Shown piece by piece: positions 25,075-33,848 of a stretch of DNA of 64,000 nt. Within the stretch, counting starts at the first letter, position 1. Each line of letters begins with the position of its first letter. Position numbers and translations under genes: made by a program. Source of the DNA: Burkholderia cepacia ATCC 25416 (lineage in GTDB: Bacteria; Pseudomonadota; Gammaproteobacteria; Burkholderiales; Burkholderiaceae); the NCBI RefSeq assembly GCF_001411495.1, contig NZ_CP012982.1:620001-684000 (forward strand), written 5' to 3'. The notes beneath the pieces were generated by a model. The model was given only the letters and a program-made list of their open reading frames with translations. It was not told where the DNA came from and ran no database searches.

Positions 25075-25653
25075 CTAGGTGATCCGCTGGATCACCGAGT
25101 ACCGGCCGCCGTCGCAAAACACCTCGACCCACGGCTCCGCTTCCTCGAACGTCCAGAGGACGAGATCGAGATCGACCGGTTCGTCGTCGTCGGGCCAGCG
25201 CATGTTCCACCCGCCCGCGACGGCGACCGCCCCGCCCGTGTAGAGCGGGCATTGCGCCATCCACTCACGCTCGTAGTCGTGTGCCGCGATGCCCTTGAAG
25301 TTGCTGTTGAATCCCCAGTCGCGTTGCCAGCCGTGCGCGTCGAGATAGGCGTCGATCGCGGCTGAGCCGAAGCGGAACACCGCTTCGACCGGCGGGAGCG
25401 ACGTAGCGTCGGACCGGCACAGCGGGCGGTCCGACCGGGCGGGTTGCGCGGCGGTTTCCACGCGGCCCGATGTCCCGCCCTCGTCGAGATACACGTTCAG
25501 CCAAGTGCCGTCCCGCTCGACCGAGACGCACGGCGCGCCTGCTTCAACGCCATGCCAGTAGCCGGTGACGGGTTCACCGCCACTCGCGAAGCGGTATTGA
25601 CGGCATGGCCTGGCGAGGCGCCGCGCTTCGATCAGAAAGTCTTCCAGCGTCAT
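25075..25653 (-). CDS. Conserved-looking hypothetical protein
   Basis: 192 residues from ATG 25653, overlapping the stop of the kinase-like gene by 4 bp (ATGA), so the two are translationally coupled. No domain recognised. It starts MTLEDFLIEARRLARPCRQYRF and is rich in Trp/Asp/Gly: YWHGVEAGAPCVSVERDGTW, GWQRDWGFNSNFKGIAAHDYEREW, WNMRWPDDDEPVDLDLVLWTFEEAEPWVEVF. There are no membrane segments or signal peptide, so it is probably a soluble cytoplasmic protein. The two halves with repeated W-D-L patterns suggest an immunity or SMI1-like all-alpha/beta fold, but this is a guess. Confidence 0.7.
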   Translation of the reverse strand: MTLEDFLIEARRLARPCRQYRFASGGEPVTGYWHGVEAGAPCVSVERDGTWLNVYLDEGGTSGRVETAAQPARSDRPLCRSDATSLPPVEAVFRFGSAAIDAYLDAHGWQRDWGFNSNFKGIAAHDYEREWMAQCPLYTGGAVAVAGGWNMRWPDDDEPVDLDLVLWTFEEAEPWVEVFCDGGRYSVIQRIT

Positions 25654-26288
25654 TGAATGTCGTGCTCCCGGTTTCCGGCACCGCGGGTGCCGCCTGGATG
25701 CGTCGGGCCGCCGCCCGCGACCGGACACGGATCGTGTTCACTCGACGGCATCGACGCCACGATGAAGCGTTCGATGTCGCCCGCCACGCGGTCGGGCGTG
25801 CCGTCACTCGAGAACCGCCTGCAGTTCAGGCGCATGAAGGCGGGAAACCGGTCGCGGATCTTGCGCATCTCGTCGGCTTCGTTCGCGTTCAGATAAGGCC
25901 GGGACATTTGCCGGGCCACGACCGTTTTCGCGCAGCGTTCGAGATCGAACGAAGGCAACAGGAGCGCGGTCAAGCCGTCCTCCTCGATGTCACGGCGAAG
26001 TGCCGGATAGGCCGGCGCGACATCGTCCGGATACAGCATGAACCCGGACGACACCGCGCAGATCGCAGGCGCCGACAGGTCACGCTTGAGTTGCTCGTAC
26101 AGCCGGACGTTGTGCGACGCATATTCGGCATAACCGCGCTCCCGGATGAAATCGGCAATGTTCCCGTGCTCCGCCAGGAAACATCGATCCACATCGACGA
26201 ACCGCCAGTTCAGGCGCTCCGCGACGATCGCGCCGACCGTGGTCTTGCCGGCGCCGCCCGGGCCGATCAGATGTACCAGCAACGACAC
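25650..26288 (-). CDS. P-loop small-molecule kinase-like protein (shikimate-kinase fold)
   Basis: 212 residues from GTG 26288, chosen because GGAGG lies 7 nt upstream and the protein then begins VSLLVHLIGPGGAGKTTVGAIVAERL. The Walker A loop is GPGGAGKTT (9-17). FVDVDRCFLAEHGNIADFIRERGYAEYASHNVRLYEQL matches the substrate-binding region of shikimate/gluconate kinases, including the DxD motif. The second half (MSRPYLNANEADEMRKIRDRFPAF) looks like a lid segment. It is not a canonical aroK, which is elsewhere in Burkholderia genomes beside aroB. Coupled to the hypothetical gene downstream. Substrate unknown. Confidence 0.75.
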   Translation of the reverse strand: MSLLVHLIGPGGAGKTTVGAIVAERLNWRFVDVDRCFLAEHGNIADFIRERGYAEYASHNVRLYEQLKRDLSAPAICAVSSGFMLYPDDVAPAYPALRRDIEEDGLTALLLPSFDLERCAKTVVARQMSRPYLNANEADEMRKIRDRFPAFMRLNCRRFSSDGTPDRVAGDIERFIVASMPSSEHDPCPVAGGGPTHPGGTRGAGNREHDIQ

Positions 26289-26331
26289 CTTCCCCCTCCC
26301 GCAAGCACCGCGACGCATTGCCTCGCCCGCA

Positions 26332-27573
26332 TCATTCGGCTTCGGCCTGCGCGCCCTTGCCCACCGCCACGCGCTGCGCGCGATAAATCCCCGCGTGCCC
26401 CGAGAACAGATACGCAACGACACACGCGACGATCGCATACACGCCGATATCCGCCCCGAACAGTTCGATCGCCATGATCGTCGACGCGATCGGCGTGTTG
26501 GCCGCGCCCGCGAACACCGCGACGAAGCCGAGCCCCGCGAGCACGGGCACCGGCAGCGCCAGCACCTGGCCGAGCGCGTTGCCGAGCGTCGCGCCTATGT
26601 AGAACAGCGGCGTCACTTCGCCGCCCTTGAACCCCGACGCGAGCGTGACGACGGTGAACGCGAACTTGCCCGCGAAGTCGTAGAGCGGCAACGGGCCGTG
26701 AAACGCGGCCTCGATCGTCGGGATGCCGAGGCCGAGATACTGCGGCACGTTCAACGCGGTGGCAGCCGCGGCGACCAGCAGGCCGCCGAGCACCGGCTGC
26801 AGCGGCGCATAACGGATGACGCGGCGGAACCACGCGGTCAGCGCATGCGTCGCAAACGCGAACAGCCGCCCGACCACGCCGAACGCCACGCCCGCGACGA
26901 CCGTCACGGCCAGCCCCGTCGCCGACACGGCCGGCACGAACGGAATCGCATAGGCCGTGTGATGCACGCCCCACGCGCGGCAGACGACATCCGCGACGAT
27001 CGCGGATGCGACACAGGTCAGCAGCGCGTCGTACCGCACGCGCCCGATCGCCAGCACCTCGAGCCCGAACACGGCGCCCGCGAGCGGCGTGCCGAACACC
27101 GATGCGAAACCGGCCGCGATGCCGCCCATCAGCAGCACGCGGCGATGTTCGCGATCGAGGCGGAACACGTGCGTGACGCGATCGGCGAGCGCGCCGCCCA
27201 TCTGCACGGCCGTGCCCTCGCGGCCGGCCGAGCCGCCGAACAGGTGCGTGACGACGGTCGCGACGAGCACGAGCGGCGCCATCCGTTTCGGCACGAGCGC
27301 CTTCGGGTCGTGGATTTCGTCGATCAGCAGGTTGTTGCCGCGCGCGACGGACTGGCCGAAGCGATGGTAGATCCAGCCGGTCGCGAAACCGGCTGCCGGC
27401 AGCCCCCACAGCAGCCACGGATGCGCGACGCGCGTGCCGGTCGCCCAGTCGAGCGCGATCAGGAACAAGGCGGAAGCCGTGCCGGCCAGTGCGCCAAGCA
27501 GGGCCGAGAGCGCGAGCCAGCGGCACACGTAGCGCACGGTCGCGAGAAGATCGGCAGAAGTCGTGAAGAACAT
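26332..27573 (-). CDS. ClC-family chloride channel / H+-Cl- exchanger-like protein
   Basis: 413 residues from ATG 27573 (MFFTTSADLLATVRYVCRWL). Ten or more hydrophobic helices. ClC motifs are present: GGSAGREGTAVQMGG (about 114-128, with Thr where most ClCs have Pro after GREG), GGIAAGFASVFGTPLAGAVFGLE, and GFKGGEVTPLFYIGATLG. The first GSGIP motif of selectivity helix D is not obvious, which fits the YfbK/fluoride-distant, short bacterial subgroup. Inner-membrane protein. It is 43 bp after the kinase-like gene start region, on the same strand but probably separately transcribed. Confidence 0.88.
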   Translation of the reverse strand: MFFTTSADLLATVRYVCRWLALSALLGALAGTASALFLIALDWATGTRVAHPWLLWGLPAAGFATGWIYHRFGQSVARGNNLLIDEIHDPKALVPKRMAPLVLVATVVTHLFGGSAGREGTAVQMGGALADRVTHVFRLDREHRRVLLMGGIAAGFASVFGTPLAGAVFGLEVLAIGRVRYDALLTCVASAIVADVVCRAWGVHHTAYAIPFVPAVSATGLAVTVVAGVAFGVVGRLFAFATHALTAWFRRVIRYAPLQPVLGGLLVAAAATALNVPQYLGLGIPTIEAAFHGPLPLYDFAGKFAFTVVTLASGFKGGEVTPLFYIGATLGNALGQVLALPVPVLAGLGFVAVFAGAANTPIASTIMAIELFGADIGVYAIVACVVAYLFSGHAGIYRAQRVAVGKGAQAEAE

Positions 27574-27838
27574 GATTTCCAGATTCGACGGAACATCAAA
27601 ACCTGGGCGGCAGAATACCGCATCGACGGCCTGCGACCTCCTGACGACCCAGGAACACGCAGGCATCATCAGCCGGGCTTACCGGCGGTTGAGGGCCGCA
27701 CCGTGCGCAACGCGCCGCATACGACCGCAGGGAGGCATGCCATCTCCGCAGGCCGCCATTGTACGCGAGTGCGCGCCGCCCGCAATGCGGCCGACGGCGC
27801 AGCGCAACGGGACGGCGTCGCCGGCCCGTCGAGCGCCG

Positions 27839-28858
27839 TCAGTCGCGCAGCGGACGCGTGATGCGCGAGATCAGCTGGGGCGCGATCCGTTCGAGCGGCA
27901 GGATCGCCGACGCCGCCCCGATCGCGGCGGCCGCCTTCGGCATTCCGTACACGGCGCTCGTCGCTTCGTCCTGCGCGATCGTGTGGCAGCCCTTCGCGCG
28001 CATCGCCTTCAGGCCGAGCGCGCCGTCGCGCCCCATGCCCGTCAGCAGCACGCCGAACGCTTCGCCCTGCCAGCCGTCGGCGACGCTGTTGAAGAACACG
28101 TCGATCGACGGCCGGTACGGTGTCTCGACCGGATGCCGCGTATAGCCGAGCACGCCGCGCGGCGACAGGTAAAGGTGATCGTTGGTCGCCGCGAGCAGCA
28201 CCTCGCCGGCCTGCGGCACACTGCCCTGCCGCGCGACGCGCACCGGCAGCCGCGTATAGCCGTCGAGCCACTCGGCCATCCCGAGCGCGAACGCCTGGTC
28301 GACATGCTGGACGATCACGATCGCCGCCGGAAAGTCGGCCGGCAGCGCGCGCAGCAGCGCGGTCAGCGCGGTCGGCCCGCCCGCCGACGCGCCGATCGCG
28401 ACGAGCGTCGGCTGGCCGCGCTCGGGCGCCGGCCCCGGCGGCACGAGCGCCGCGGAACGGCTTTCGAGCAGCCGGCCGATCTGGTCGATCTTCGCGAGCA
28501 GCGCCTGCGGCGACGCGTCGGCCGACAGCCCGAGCGCGAGCGTCGGTGTGTCGACCGCATCGAGCGCACCCGCGCCCATCGCCTCGTAGACCGACGACGT
28601 GTTCGCGCTGACGCTCGCCGTCACGATCAGGATCGCGCAGGGCGCGCGCGCCATGATCCGGCGCGTCGCCGCGACCCCGTCGACCTTCGGCATCACGAGA
28701 TCCATCAGCACGAGATCGGGCGGATGCGCGACGCAGAAATCCACCGCCTCGTCGCCGTCGGTGGCGACCCACAGCACGCGATGGTCGGTGCGCAGCGCGA
28801 TCACGCGGCGCAGCGCCTCCACGGCCAGCGGCAAGTCGTTGACGATGCCGATGTTCAT
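27839..28858 (-). CDS. wspF: WspF: CheB-type methylesterase of the Wsp surface-sensing system
   Basis: 339 residues. N-terminal receiver domain with phospho-acceptor Asp53 (LVLMDLVMPKVDG); CheB methylesterase domain with catalytic Ser158 (VAIGASAGGPT), His185 (IVIVQHVD) and Asp278 (LTGMGRDG). WspF removes methyl groups from WspA and resets the pathway; loss-of-function mutants in Pseudomonas and Burkholderia show wrinkly colonies. The start overlaps the wspE stop by 4 bp (ATGA). It is the last gene of the operon. Assignment rests on the full wsp gene order. Confidence 0.93.
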   Translation of the reverse strand: MNIGIVNDLPLAVEALRRVIALRTDHRVLWVATDGDEAVDFCVAHPPDLVLMDLVMPKVDGVAATRRIMARAPCAILIVTASVSANTSSVYEAMGAGALDAVDTPTLALGLSADASPQALLAKIDQIGRLLESRSAALVPPGPAPERGQPTLVAIGASAGGPTALTALLRALPADFPAAIVIVQHVDQAFALGMAEWLDGYTRLPVRVARQGSVPQAGEVLLAATNDHLYLSPRGVLGYTRHPVETPYRPSIDVFFNSVADGWQGEAFGVLLTGMGRDGALGLKAMRAKGCHTIAQDEATSAVYGMPKAAAAIGAASAILPLERIAPQLISRITRPLRD

Positions 28859-31164
28859 CCTCGCGCGTCCCCGATCAGGTCGTGCACGGCGTCGAGCAGC
28901 GCCTCGTCGTGGAAGCTGCTCTTCGCGAGGTAGTAGTCGGCGCCCGCATCGAGCCCGCGACGGCGATCCTCGTCGCGATCCTTGTACGACACGATCATCA
29001 CCGGCACGCGCTTGAGCATCGGATCGCCCTTGATCAGCGTGACGAGTTCGATGCCGTCCATGCGCGGCATGTCGACGTCGGTGACGACGAGATCGAACGC
29101 ATCGCTGCGCACCGCGTTCCAGCCCTCCATCCCGTCGACCGCGACCGTCACGTCGTAGCCGCGCTTTTCCAGCAGCTTGCGTTCGAGCTCGCGCACCGTC
29201 AGCGAATCGTCGACGACGAGCACGCGGCGGCGCCGGTCGGCCAGCGCCAGTTGCGGGTCGCGCGTGAGCCGCGCGAGCTGCCCGCCGCGCACGAGCTTGT
29301 CGACCGAGCGGATCAGGTCCTCGACGTCGACGATCAGCACCGGATCGCCGTTCTCGAGCAGCGCGCCGGCCGCGATGTTCTGGATCTTGTGCAGGCGGCT
29401 GTCGAGCGGCTGCACGACGAGCATCCGCTCGCCGAGGAAGCGGTCGACCGCGACGCCGTACAGCTCGGGTTCCCCGCCGACGACCACGACCGCCGTGCTC
29501 GTGCGCGCGACGTCGGGCTCACCCGCGTCGAGCAGCTGATGCGCGGCGACGAGGCCCGCGCGCCGGCCGTCGAACGGGAAATGCGGCTGCCCTTCGAGCA
29601 CGTCGATATCGTCATGCGAGAGTTCGAGCGTGCGGCGCACGTGCGCGAGCGGGAACGCATACGGCTCGCCACCGACCTCGACGAGCAGGCTACGGATCAC
29701 CGACAGCGTGAGCGGCAGCTGCAGCACGAAACGCATGCCCGCGCCCGGCTCGTTGAAGATCCGCACCGCGCCGCGCACGCCGCGCACCATCTCCTGCACC
29801 GCGTCGAGGCCGACGCCGCGGCCGGACACGTCGGTCACCGCATCGCGCATCGAGAAACCCGGCAGCAGCAGGAATTCGAGCAGTTCGGGATCGGACAGCC
29901 GCGCGGCCGTCTCGTCGTCGGTCAGGCGCTGGCGCACGACGGCCGCGCGCAGCGCGTCCATGTCGACGCCCGGGCCGTCGTCGATCACGCTGACCAGCAG
30001 CGAGCCGGCACTGTGGCGCGCCTCCAGCGTCACGCTCGCCTCGGCCGGCTTGCCGCGCGCGCGCCGCGCCTCCGGCGAATCGACGCCGTGGTCGATCGCG
30101 TTGCGCAGCAGGTGGCCGAGCGGCGCGTCGAGCAGGTCGAGGATGTCGCGGTCGACCTGCGTGCCCTCGCCGACGATCGAGAAACGCACCTGCTTGCCGA
30201 GCGAGCGCGCGAGATCGCGGACGATGCGCGGATACGCACGCGTCGCGTCGCCGAACGGCCGCATCCGGCATTGCAGCGCCTCGTCGTACAGCTGCTCGGC
30301 GATATGCGTGCTGCGCCGCTCGAAGCGGTCGAATTCGTCCATGCGCTCGGCGAGCGAGCGCTGCAGGTCGTTCAGCATGTGCCGCACTTCGTTCATCGAC
30401 GCGAGCATGCCCGCGTCGAGATCGTCGGCGAATTGTTCATACATCAAATCGAGCGAGCGGGCTGCGTCGCGCTGGGCGCGCTTCACGCGCAGCATCGATT
30501 CGGCGAACGGCTTGAGCCAGCGCGATTCGACCAGCGATTCGCCGGACAGGCTCAGCAGCCGGTTCAGCGTATCCGCGCGCACGCGGCGCATCGCGCCGGC
30601 GCCGGCCACGCGGCCGGCCTGGGCCGGATCGGGCACCGCGCTCGAGACCGCAAGCGGCGGCACCGCGGCACTCGCCCCGACAGGCTCGTTCGCGGCACCG
30701 TCGTGCTCGCGATACGGCACGACCGTCGGCGGCGCCTGCGGCGGGACGACGCCCGACACCTGCATCGTCTGCGCGCCGTCGGCACCCGTGAGCGCCGCCG
30801 CGAACACGTCGATCTCCGTCTGCGTCACGGGCTGCGCCTGCGGATCGCCGACGCGCACCAGCAAATCGACGCCCGCCAGCAGCACGTCGACGTGCGTGGC
30901 CGTCAGCGCGATCGTGCCGGCCTGCGCGGCGACGAAGCACTCCTCCATCCGCCCCGCGATGTCGACGCCGAGCGGCACGCCGACGATGCGCGCGGCCCCC
31001 TTCAGCGAATGCGCGGCGCGCATGCATGCCTCGAGCGCGACGGAATCGGGCTCGCCCGATTCGAGCGCGAGCAGCCGTTCGGACAGCGCCTGGGTCTGCG
31101 TGCGCGTCTCCTCGCGATACAGCTCGAGCAGCGACAGGTGGCTCAGGTCGTCATCGCCGCTCAT
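28855..31164 (-). CDS. wspE: WspE: hybrid CheA histidine kinase with C-terminal receiver
   Basis: 769 residues. HPt domain with phospho-acceptor His52 (RAAHSLKGAARI); variable linker (about 130-230); dimerisation/ATPase core with N-box NAIDHGVDSPEARR and G boxes (DDGPGVD, GRGVGLD); CheW-like domain; and a C-terminal receiver whose acceptor Asp is in VVTDVDMPRMDG (about 695). WspE phosphorylates WspF and, in Pseudomonas, the diguanylate cyclase WspR. Here wspR is absent, so the output partner is likely WspHRR encoded first in the operon. ATG 31164 overlaps the wspD stop (ATGA). Confidence 0.95.
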   Translation of the reverse strand: MSGDDDLSHLSLLELYREETRTQTQALSERLLALESGEPDSVALEACMRAAHSLKGAARIVGVPLGVDIAGRMEECFVAAQAGTIALTATHVDVLLAGVDLLVRVGDPQAQPVTQTEIDVFAAALTGADGAQTMQVSGVVPPQAPPTVVPYREHDGAANEPVGASAAVPPLAVSSAVPDPAQAGRVAGAGAMRRVRADTLNRLLSLSGESLVESRWLKPFAESMLRVKRAQRDAARSLDLMYEQFADDLDAGMLASMNEVRHMLNDLQRSLAERMDEFDRFERRSTHIAEQLYDEALQCRMRPFGDATRAYPRIVRDLARSLGKQVRFSIVGEGTQVDRDILDLLDAPLGHLLRNAIDHGVDSPEARRARGKPAEASVTLEARHSAGSLLVSVIDDGPGVDMDALRAAVVRQRLTDDETAARLSDPELLEFLLLPGFSMRDAVTDVSGRGVGLDAVQEMVRGVRGAVRIFNEPGAGMRFVLQLPLTLSVIRSLLVEVGGEPYAFPLAHVRRTLELSHDDIDVLEGQPHFPFDGRRAGLVAAHQLLDAGEPDVARTSTAVVVVGGEPELYGVAVDRFLGERMLVVQPLDSRLHKIQNIAAGALLENGDPVLIVDVEDLIRSVDKLVRGGQLARLTRDPQLALADRRRRVLVVDDSLTVRELERKLLEKRGYDVTVAVDGMEGWNAVRSDAFDLVVTDVDMPRMDGIELVTLIKGDPMLKRVPVMIVSYKDRDEDRRRGLDAGADYYLAKSSFHDEALLDAVHDLIGDARG

Positions 31165-31868
31165 CGCATGCTCCGTGTGACTGCGTCGAACAGGCGGTCG
31201 TCGTCGAGCAGGCCCACCGACTTCCCGCGCCACGACAGCACGCCGCGCGACAGGCCGGCGCTCGCGCGCCCGACCGTGGCCGGCACGGGCACCCAGTCGG
31301 ATGCGCCGAAGCGCAGCACGCCCTCGACTTCGTCGACCGGAAACACGACCGGCTCGCCCTGGTGCGCGGCGACCAGCAGCCGCGTGAAGCGGCCGTCGTC
31401 ACCGCCCTTGCCGCCCTTGCCGACATCGAGTCCGAGCAGCGCGCCGATCGAGATCGCGATGCGCAGCGTGCCGCGGATGTTGACCACGCCGCGCACGGCC
31501 GAATTGCGGCGATGCGGCAGCGAATGGATCGGGCGCGTGCCGGCGATCTCGCGCAGCACGCCGATCGGCAGCGCGAGCCATTCGTCGGCCACGCGGAACG
31601 CCAGCGCCGCATGGCGCGTATCGGCGTCGGCGTCGCGCACGTGCGGCGTGCCGGGCGCGCTCATCCGGCGCGTGGCGTCGGCCATCTCCGCCCCGTCGAG
31701 CGGGCGCTCGAGCAGCTTCGCCGCGTGATACGCGTACACCGGGCAGTTCAGGCAGCGCAGGCACTCGTTCAGCCGCTCGCACGTGCGGTCGCCGCGCGTG
31801 CCGATCCGGTTCCAGCAATCGTCGACGTCGATCGTCGTCTCGTCAATGGCAGCGGCGGCGCGGTTCAT
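31161..31868 (-). CDS. wspD: WspD: CheW-type coupling protein with N-terminal cysteine motif
   Basis: 235 residues. The CheW domain covers about 85-230 (AALAFRVADEWLALPIGVLREIAG, VRGVVNIRGTLRIAISIGALLG). The first 60 residues hold a cysteine cluster, CERLNECLRCLNCPVYAYHAAKLL, also seen in WspD-type proteins of pseudomonads as I recall them, and possibly a metal site. It links WspA receptors to WspE at the inner membrane. Overlaps wspE by 4 bp; wspC lies 46 bp upstream. Confidence 0.92.
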   Translation of the reverse strand: MNRAAAAIDETTIDVDDCWNRIGTRGDRTCERLNECLRCLNCPVYAYHAAKLLERPLDGAEMADATRRMSAPGTPHVRDADADTRHAALAFRVADEWLALPIGVLREIAGTRPIHSLPHRRNSAVRGVVNIRGTLRIAISIGALLGLDVGKGGKGGDDGRFTRLLVAAHQGEPVVFPVDEVEGVLRFGASDWVPVPATVGRASAGLSRGVLSWRGKSVGLLDDDRLFDAVTRSMR

Positions 31869-31914
31869 GAATTCCTCTGGTCATCGCGGTGTCGGTCCCC
31901 AACCCGTAGTCTTG

Positions 31915-33336
31915 TCAGCCGGCCGAGCGCCGTGCACGCTCGAGCAGCCATTGCGCGCCCGCGCGATCGCCGCCGACGTCGAGCAGCGTCGCGAGATGGG
32001 TCAGCGCTTCGTGATGCGTGGGCCGCAGGTACAGCGCCTTCCTGTAGAAGTCGCCGGCTTCCGATGCGCGCCCGCGCGCATCCGCGATCAGCCCGTTCAG
32101 GTAGAACGCATCGGCGTGCGGCCCGACGCGCGCCGAGAACTGCGCGAGCACGCGCTCGGCCTCGTCGAACGCGCCGGCATTCGCCAGCGCCTGTGCGTCT
32201 TCCAGCGTCGGCGCGGGGCCTTCGGCCACCGGTGCGACCGTTGCAACGGGCGCAACCGGTTCGGCCGCCGCTGCCGGCAGATCGGCCCGCGCGTCGAACG
32301 CGGCCGCGTGCATGGCCGGCGGCGCTGCCGCGAACGGCTCGCGTGCGTCGCCGAGCCAGGCCGGCGGCGCGACCGCCAGCACCGGGCGTGTCGCCGCGGG
32401 CGGCGCGACCGTGAAGCGCTCCGCGCGCCGGTACGGCGCCGCCGCCACGGACAGCGGCGCCGCCGGCCGGGCCGCGTAGGCATCGGGCGCCGCGCCGGCG
32501 GGCTCGCGATGAAACGCGAATGCGAGCGGCACGCGCGCCGAGCGCATCCCGTGCCGCATCGCGACCCCCGTCTCGGCCGGCCCGACGAACAGCACGCCGT
32601 CGTCGGCAAGACGCTCGCCGAGCGCGCGGATCACGCGATCCTGCGCGTCGCGATCGAAGTAGATCAGCACGTTGCGGCAGAACACGAAATCGTAGCGAAG
32701 GCCCGTGTCCGCCGCCGGTTCGACGAGGTTCGCCTGACTGAACTGCACACAGGCGCGCACGCGCTCGTCGAGCAGCCAGCCCTCGCGGGTCGGCGTGAAG
32801 TGCCGCGCGCGAAATTCCGTCGCGGTGCCGCGAAACGCGTTGCGCCCGTAACAGCCGAGCCGCGCCTGCTCGATCGCGCGCGTGCTGAGGTCGATCGCGT
32901 CGATCGTGAAACTGGCCGGGTCGAGCCCCGCGTCGAGCAGCGCCATCGCCGCCGAAAACGGCTCCTCGCCCGTCGAGCACGGCGCGCTCAGCACGCGGAT
33001 CACGCGGCCGGGCAGCGCCGCGAGCCGGTCGGCCGCGAGCCGCGCGAGCGTCGCGAAGGCCTCGCGGTCGCGGAAAAACCAGGTCTCGGGCACGACGAAC
33101 AGCTCGATCAGCGCACGCCGTTCGTCGGCCGACGCGTTGAGCTGCTGCCAGTAGGCGTCGAGCGCGTCCTGCGTCACGGGCGGCCGCGCCGCCGACGACA
33201 GGCGCTCGCCGTCCGCCTGCAGCGCGTGCACGCGCTCCGTCAGCGCGCGGGTCAGGAAATCGTTGCCGAGCGAATCGGGGTCGATGCCGGTCTCGCGCAG
33301 CAGCCAGCCGCGAAATCGCGATTCGGACTCTTTCAT
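31915..33336 (-). CDS. wspC: WspC: CheR-type methyltransferase with TPR C-terminus
   Basis: 473 residues from ATG 33336 ([24 protein letters not shown]). CheR N-terminal domain, then SAM-binding LSAPCSTGEEPFSAAMAL (about 115) and FVFCRNVLIYFDRDAQDRVI. An alanine/proline-rich linker follows (about 275-385), then TPR repeats (EDAQALANAGAFDEAERVL, ADAFYLNGLIADARGRASEAGDFYRKAL) to the end, as in Pseudomonas WspC. It methylates WspA glutamates, which activates signalling. Start overlaps the wspB stop by 4 bp. Confidence 0.94.
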   Translation of the reverse strand: MKESESRFRGWLLRETGIDPDSLGNDFLTRALTERVHALQADGERLSSAARPPVTQDALDAYWQQLNASADERRALIELFVVPETWFFRDREAFATLARLAADRLAALPGRVIRVLSAPCSTGEEPFSAAMALLDAGLDPASFTIDAIDLSTRAIEQARLGCYGRNAFRGTATEFRARHFTPTREGWLLDERVRACVQFSQANLVEPAADTGLRYDFVFCRNVLIYFDRDAQDRVIRALGERLADDGVLFVGPAETGVAMRHGMRSARVPLAFAFHREPAGAAPDAYAARPAAPLSVAAAPYRRAERFTVAPPAATRPVLAVAPPAWLGDAREPFAAAPPAMHAAAFDARADLPAAAAEPVAPVATVAPVAEGPAPTLEDAQALANAGAFDEAERVLAQFSARVGPHADAFYLNGLIADARGRASEAGDFYRKALYLRPTHHEALTHLATLLDVGGDRAGAQWLLERARRSAG

Positions 33337-33848
33337 GCGGACTCTCCCCCGTGGCCCGGCAGGCCGTCGTCGAACAGATACAGGCGTGCAACGTCGTCGA
33401 TCAGGTCGGCAACCGATACCTGCTGCACGACGCCGTCGGGCGTATTCGCGACGGGCCCGAGCCAGCGCGTGCGCGCGGTCGAGATGCCGCTCGCGCGAAA
33501 CGCCGCGCGGTCGATCCGCATCGTCTGCGTCGCACGCTCGACGATCAGCCCGATCGTGCGCTCGCCGCCCGCCTCGCGCGCCCGGTAGCGAACCATCACG
33601 AGCCGCGTCGAGCGCAGCGCATGCGCGCGGCGCCCGAGCGCCAGCATCGGCACGTCGATCACCGGCACCGGCTGGCCGCCGCGCATCAGCAGCCCGGCAA
33701 TCCATTCGGGTGCGCCGGGCACGGCTTTCGTGACCGCGAGCGGCAGCACCTCGTCGATGCCGGCCGCGTCGAGCGCATAGCGTTCGCCGTCGAGCTCGAA
33801 CATCAGGAACAGCGCATGCGCGCCGTTTTGCGTGTCCGCGCGCATCAC
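33333..33848 (-). CDS. wspB: WspB: CheW-type coupling protein
   Basis: 171 residues, a single CheW domain: [26 protein letters not shown], the conserved [23 protein letters not shown] and [15 protein letters not shown]. It couples the WspA receptor to the WspE kinase. The start ATG overlaps the wspA stop (ATGA) and its own stop overlaps wspC, so translation of the block is coupled throughout. A second ATG immediately follows the first. Confidence 0.93.
   Translation of the reverse strand: MMRADTQNGAHALFLMFELDGERYALDAAGIDEVLPLAVTKAVPGAPEWIAGLLMRGGQPVPVIDVPMLALGRRAHALRSTRLVMVRYRAREAGGERTIGLIVERATQTMRIDRAAFRASGISTARTRWLGPVANTPDGVVQQVSVADLIDDVARLYLFDDGLPGHGGESA

Noticed and set aside
28882..31728. 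Very long plus-strand open frame opposite wspE
   Set aside because: Composition typical of antisense frames in high-GC DNA; wspE explains the region completely.
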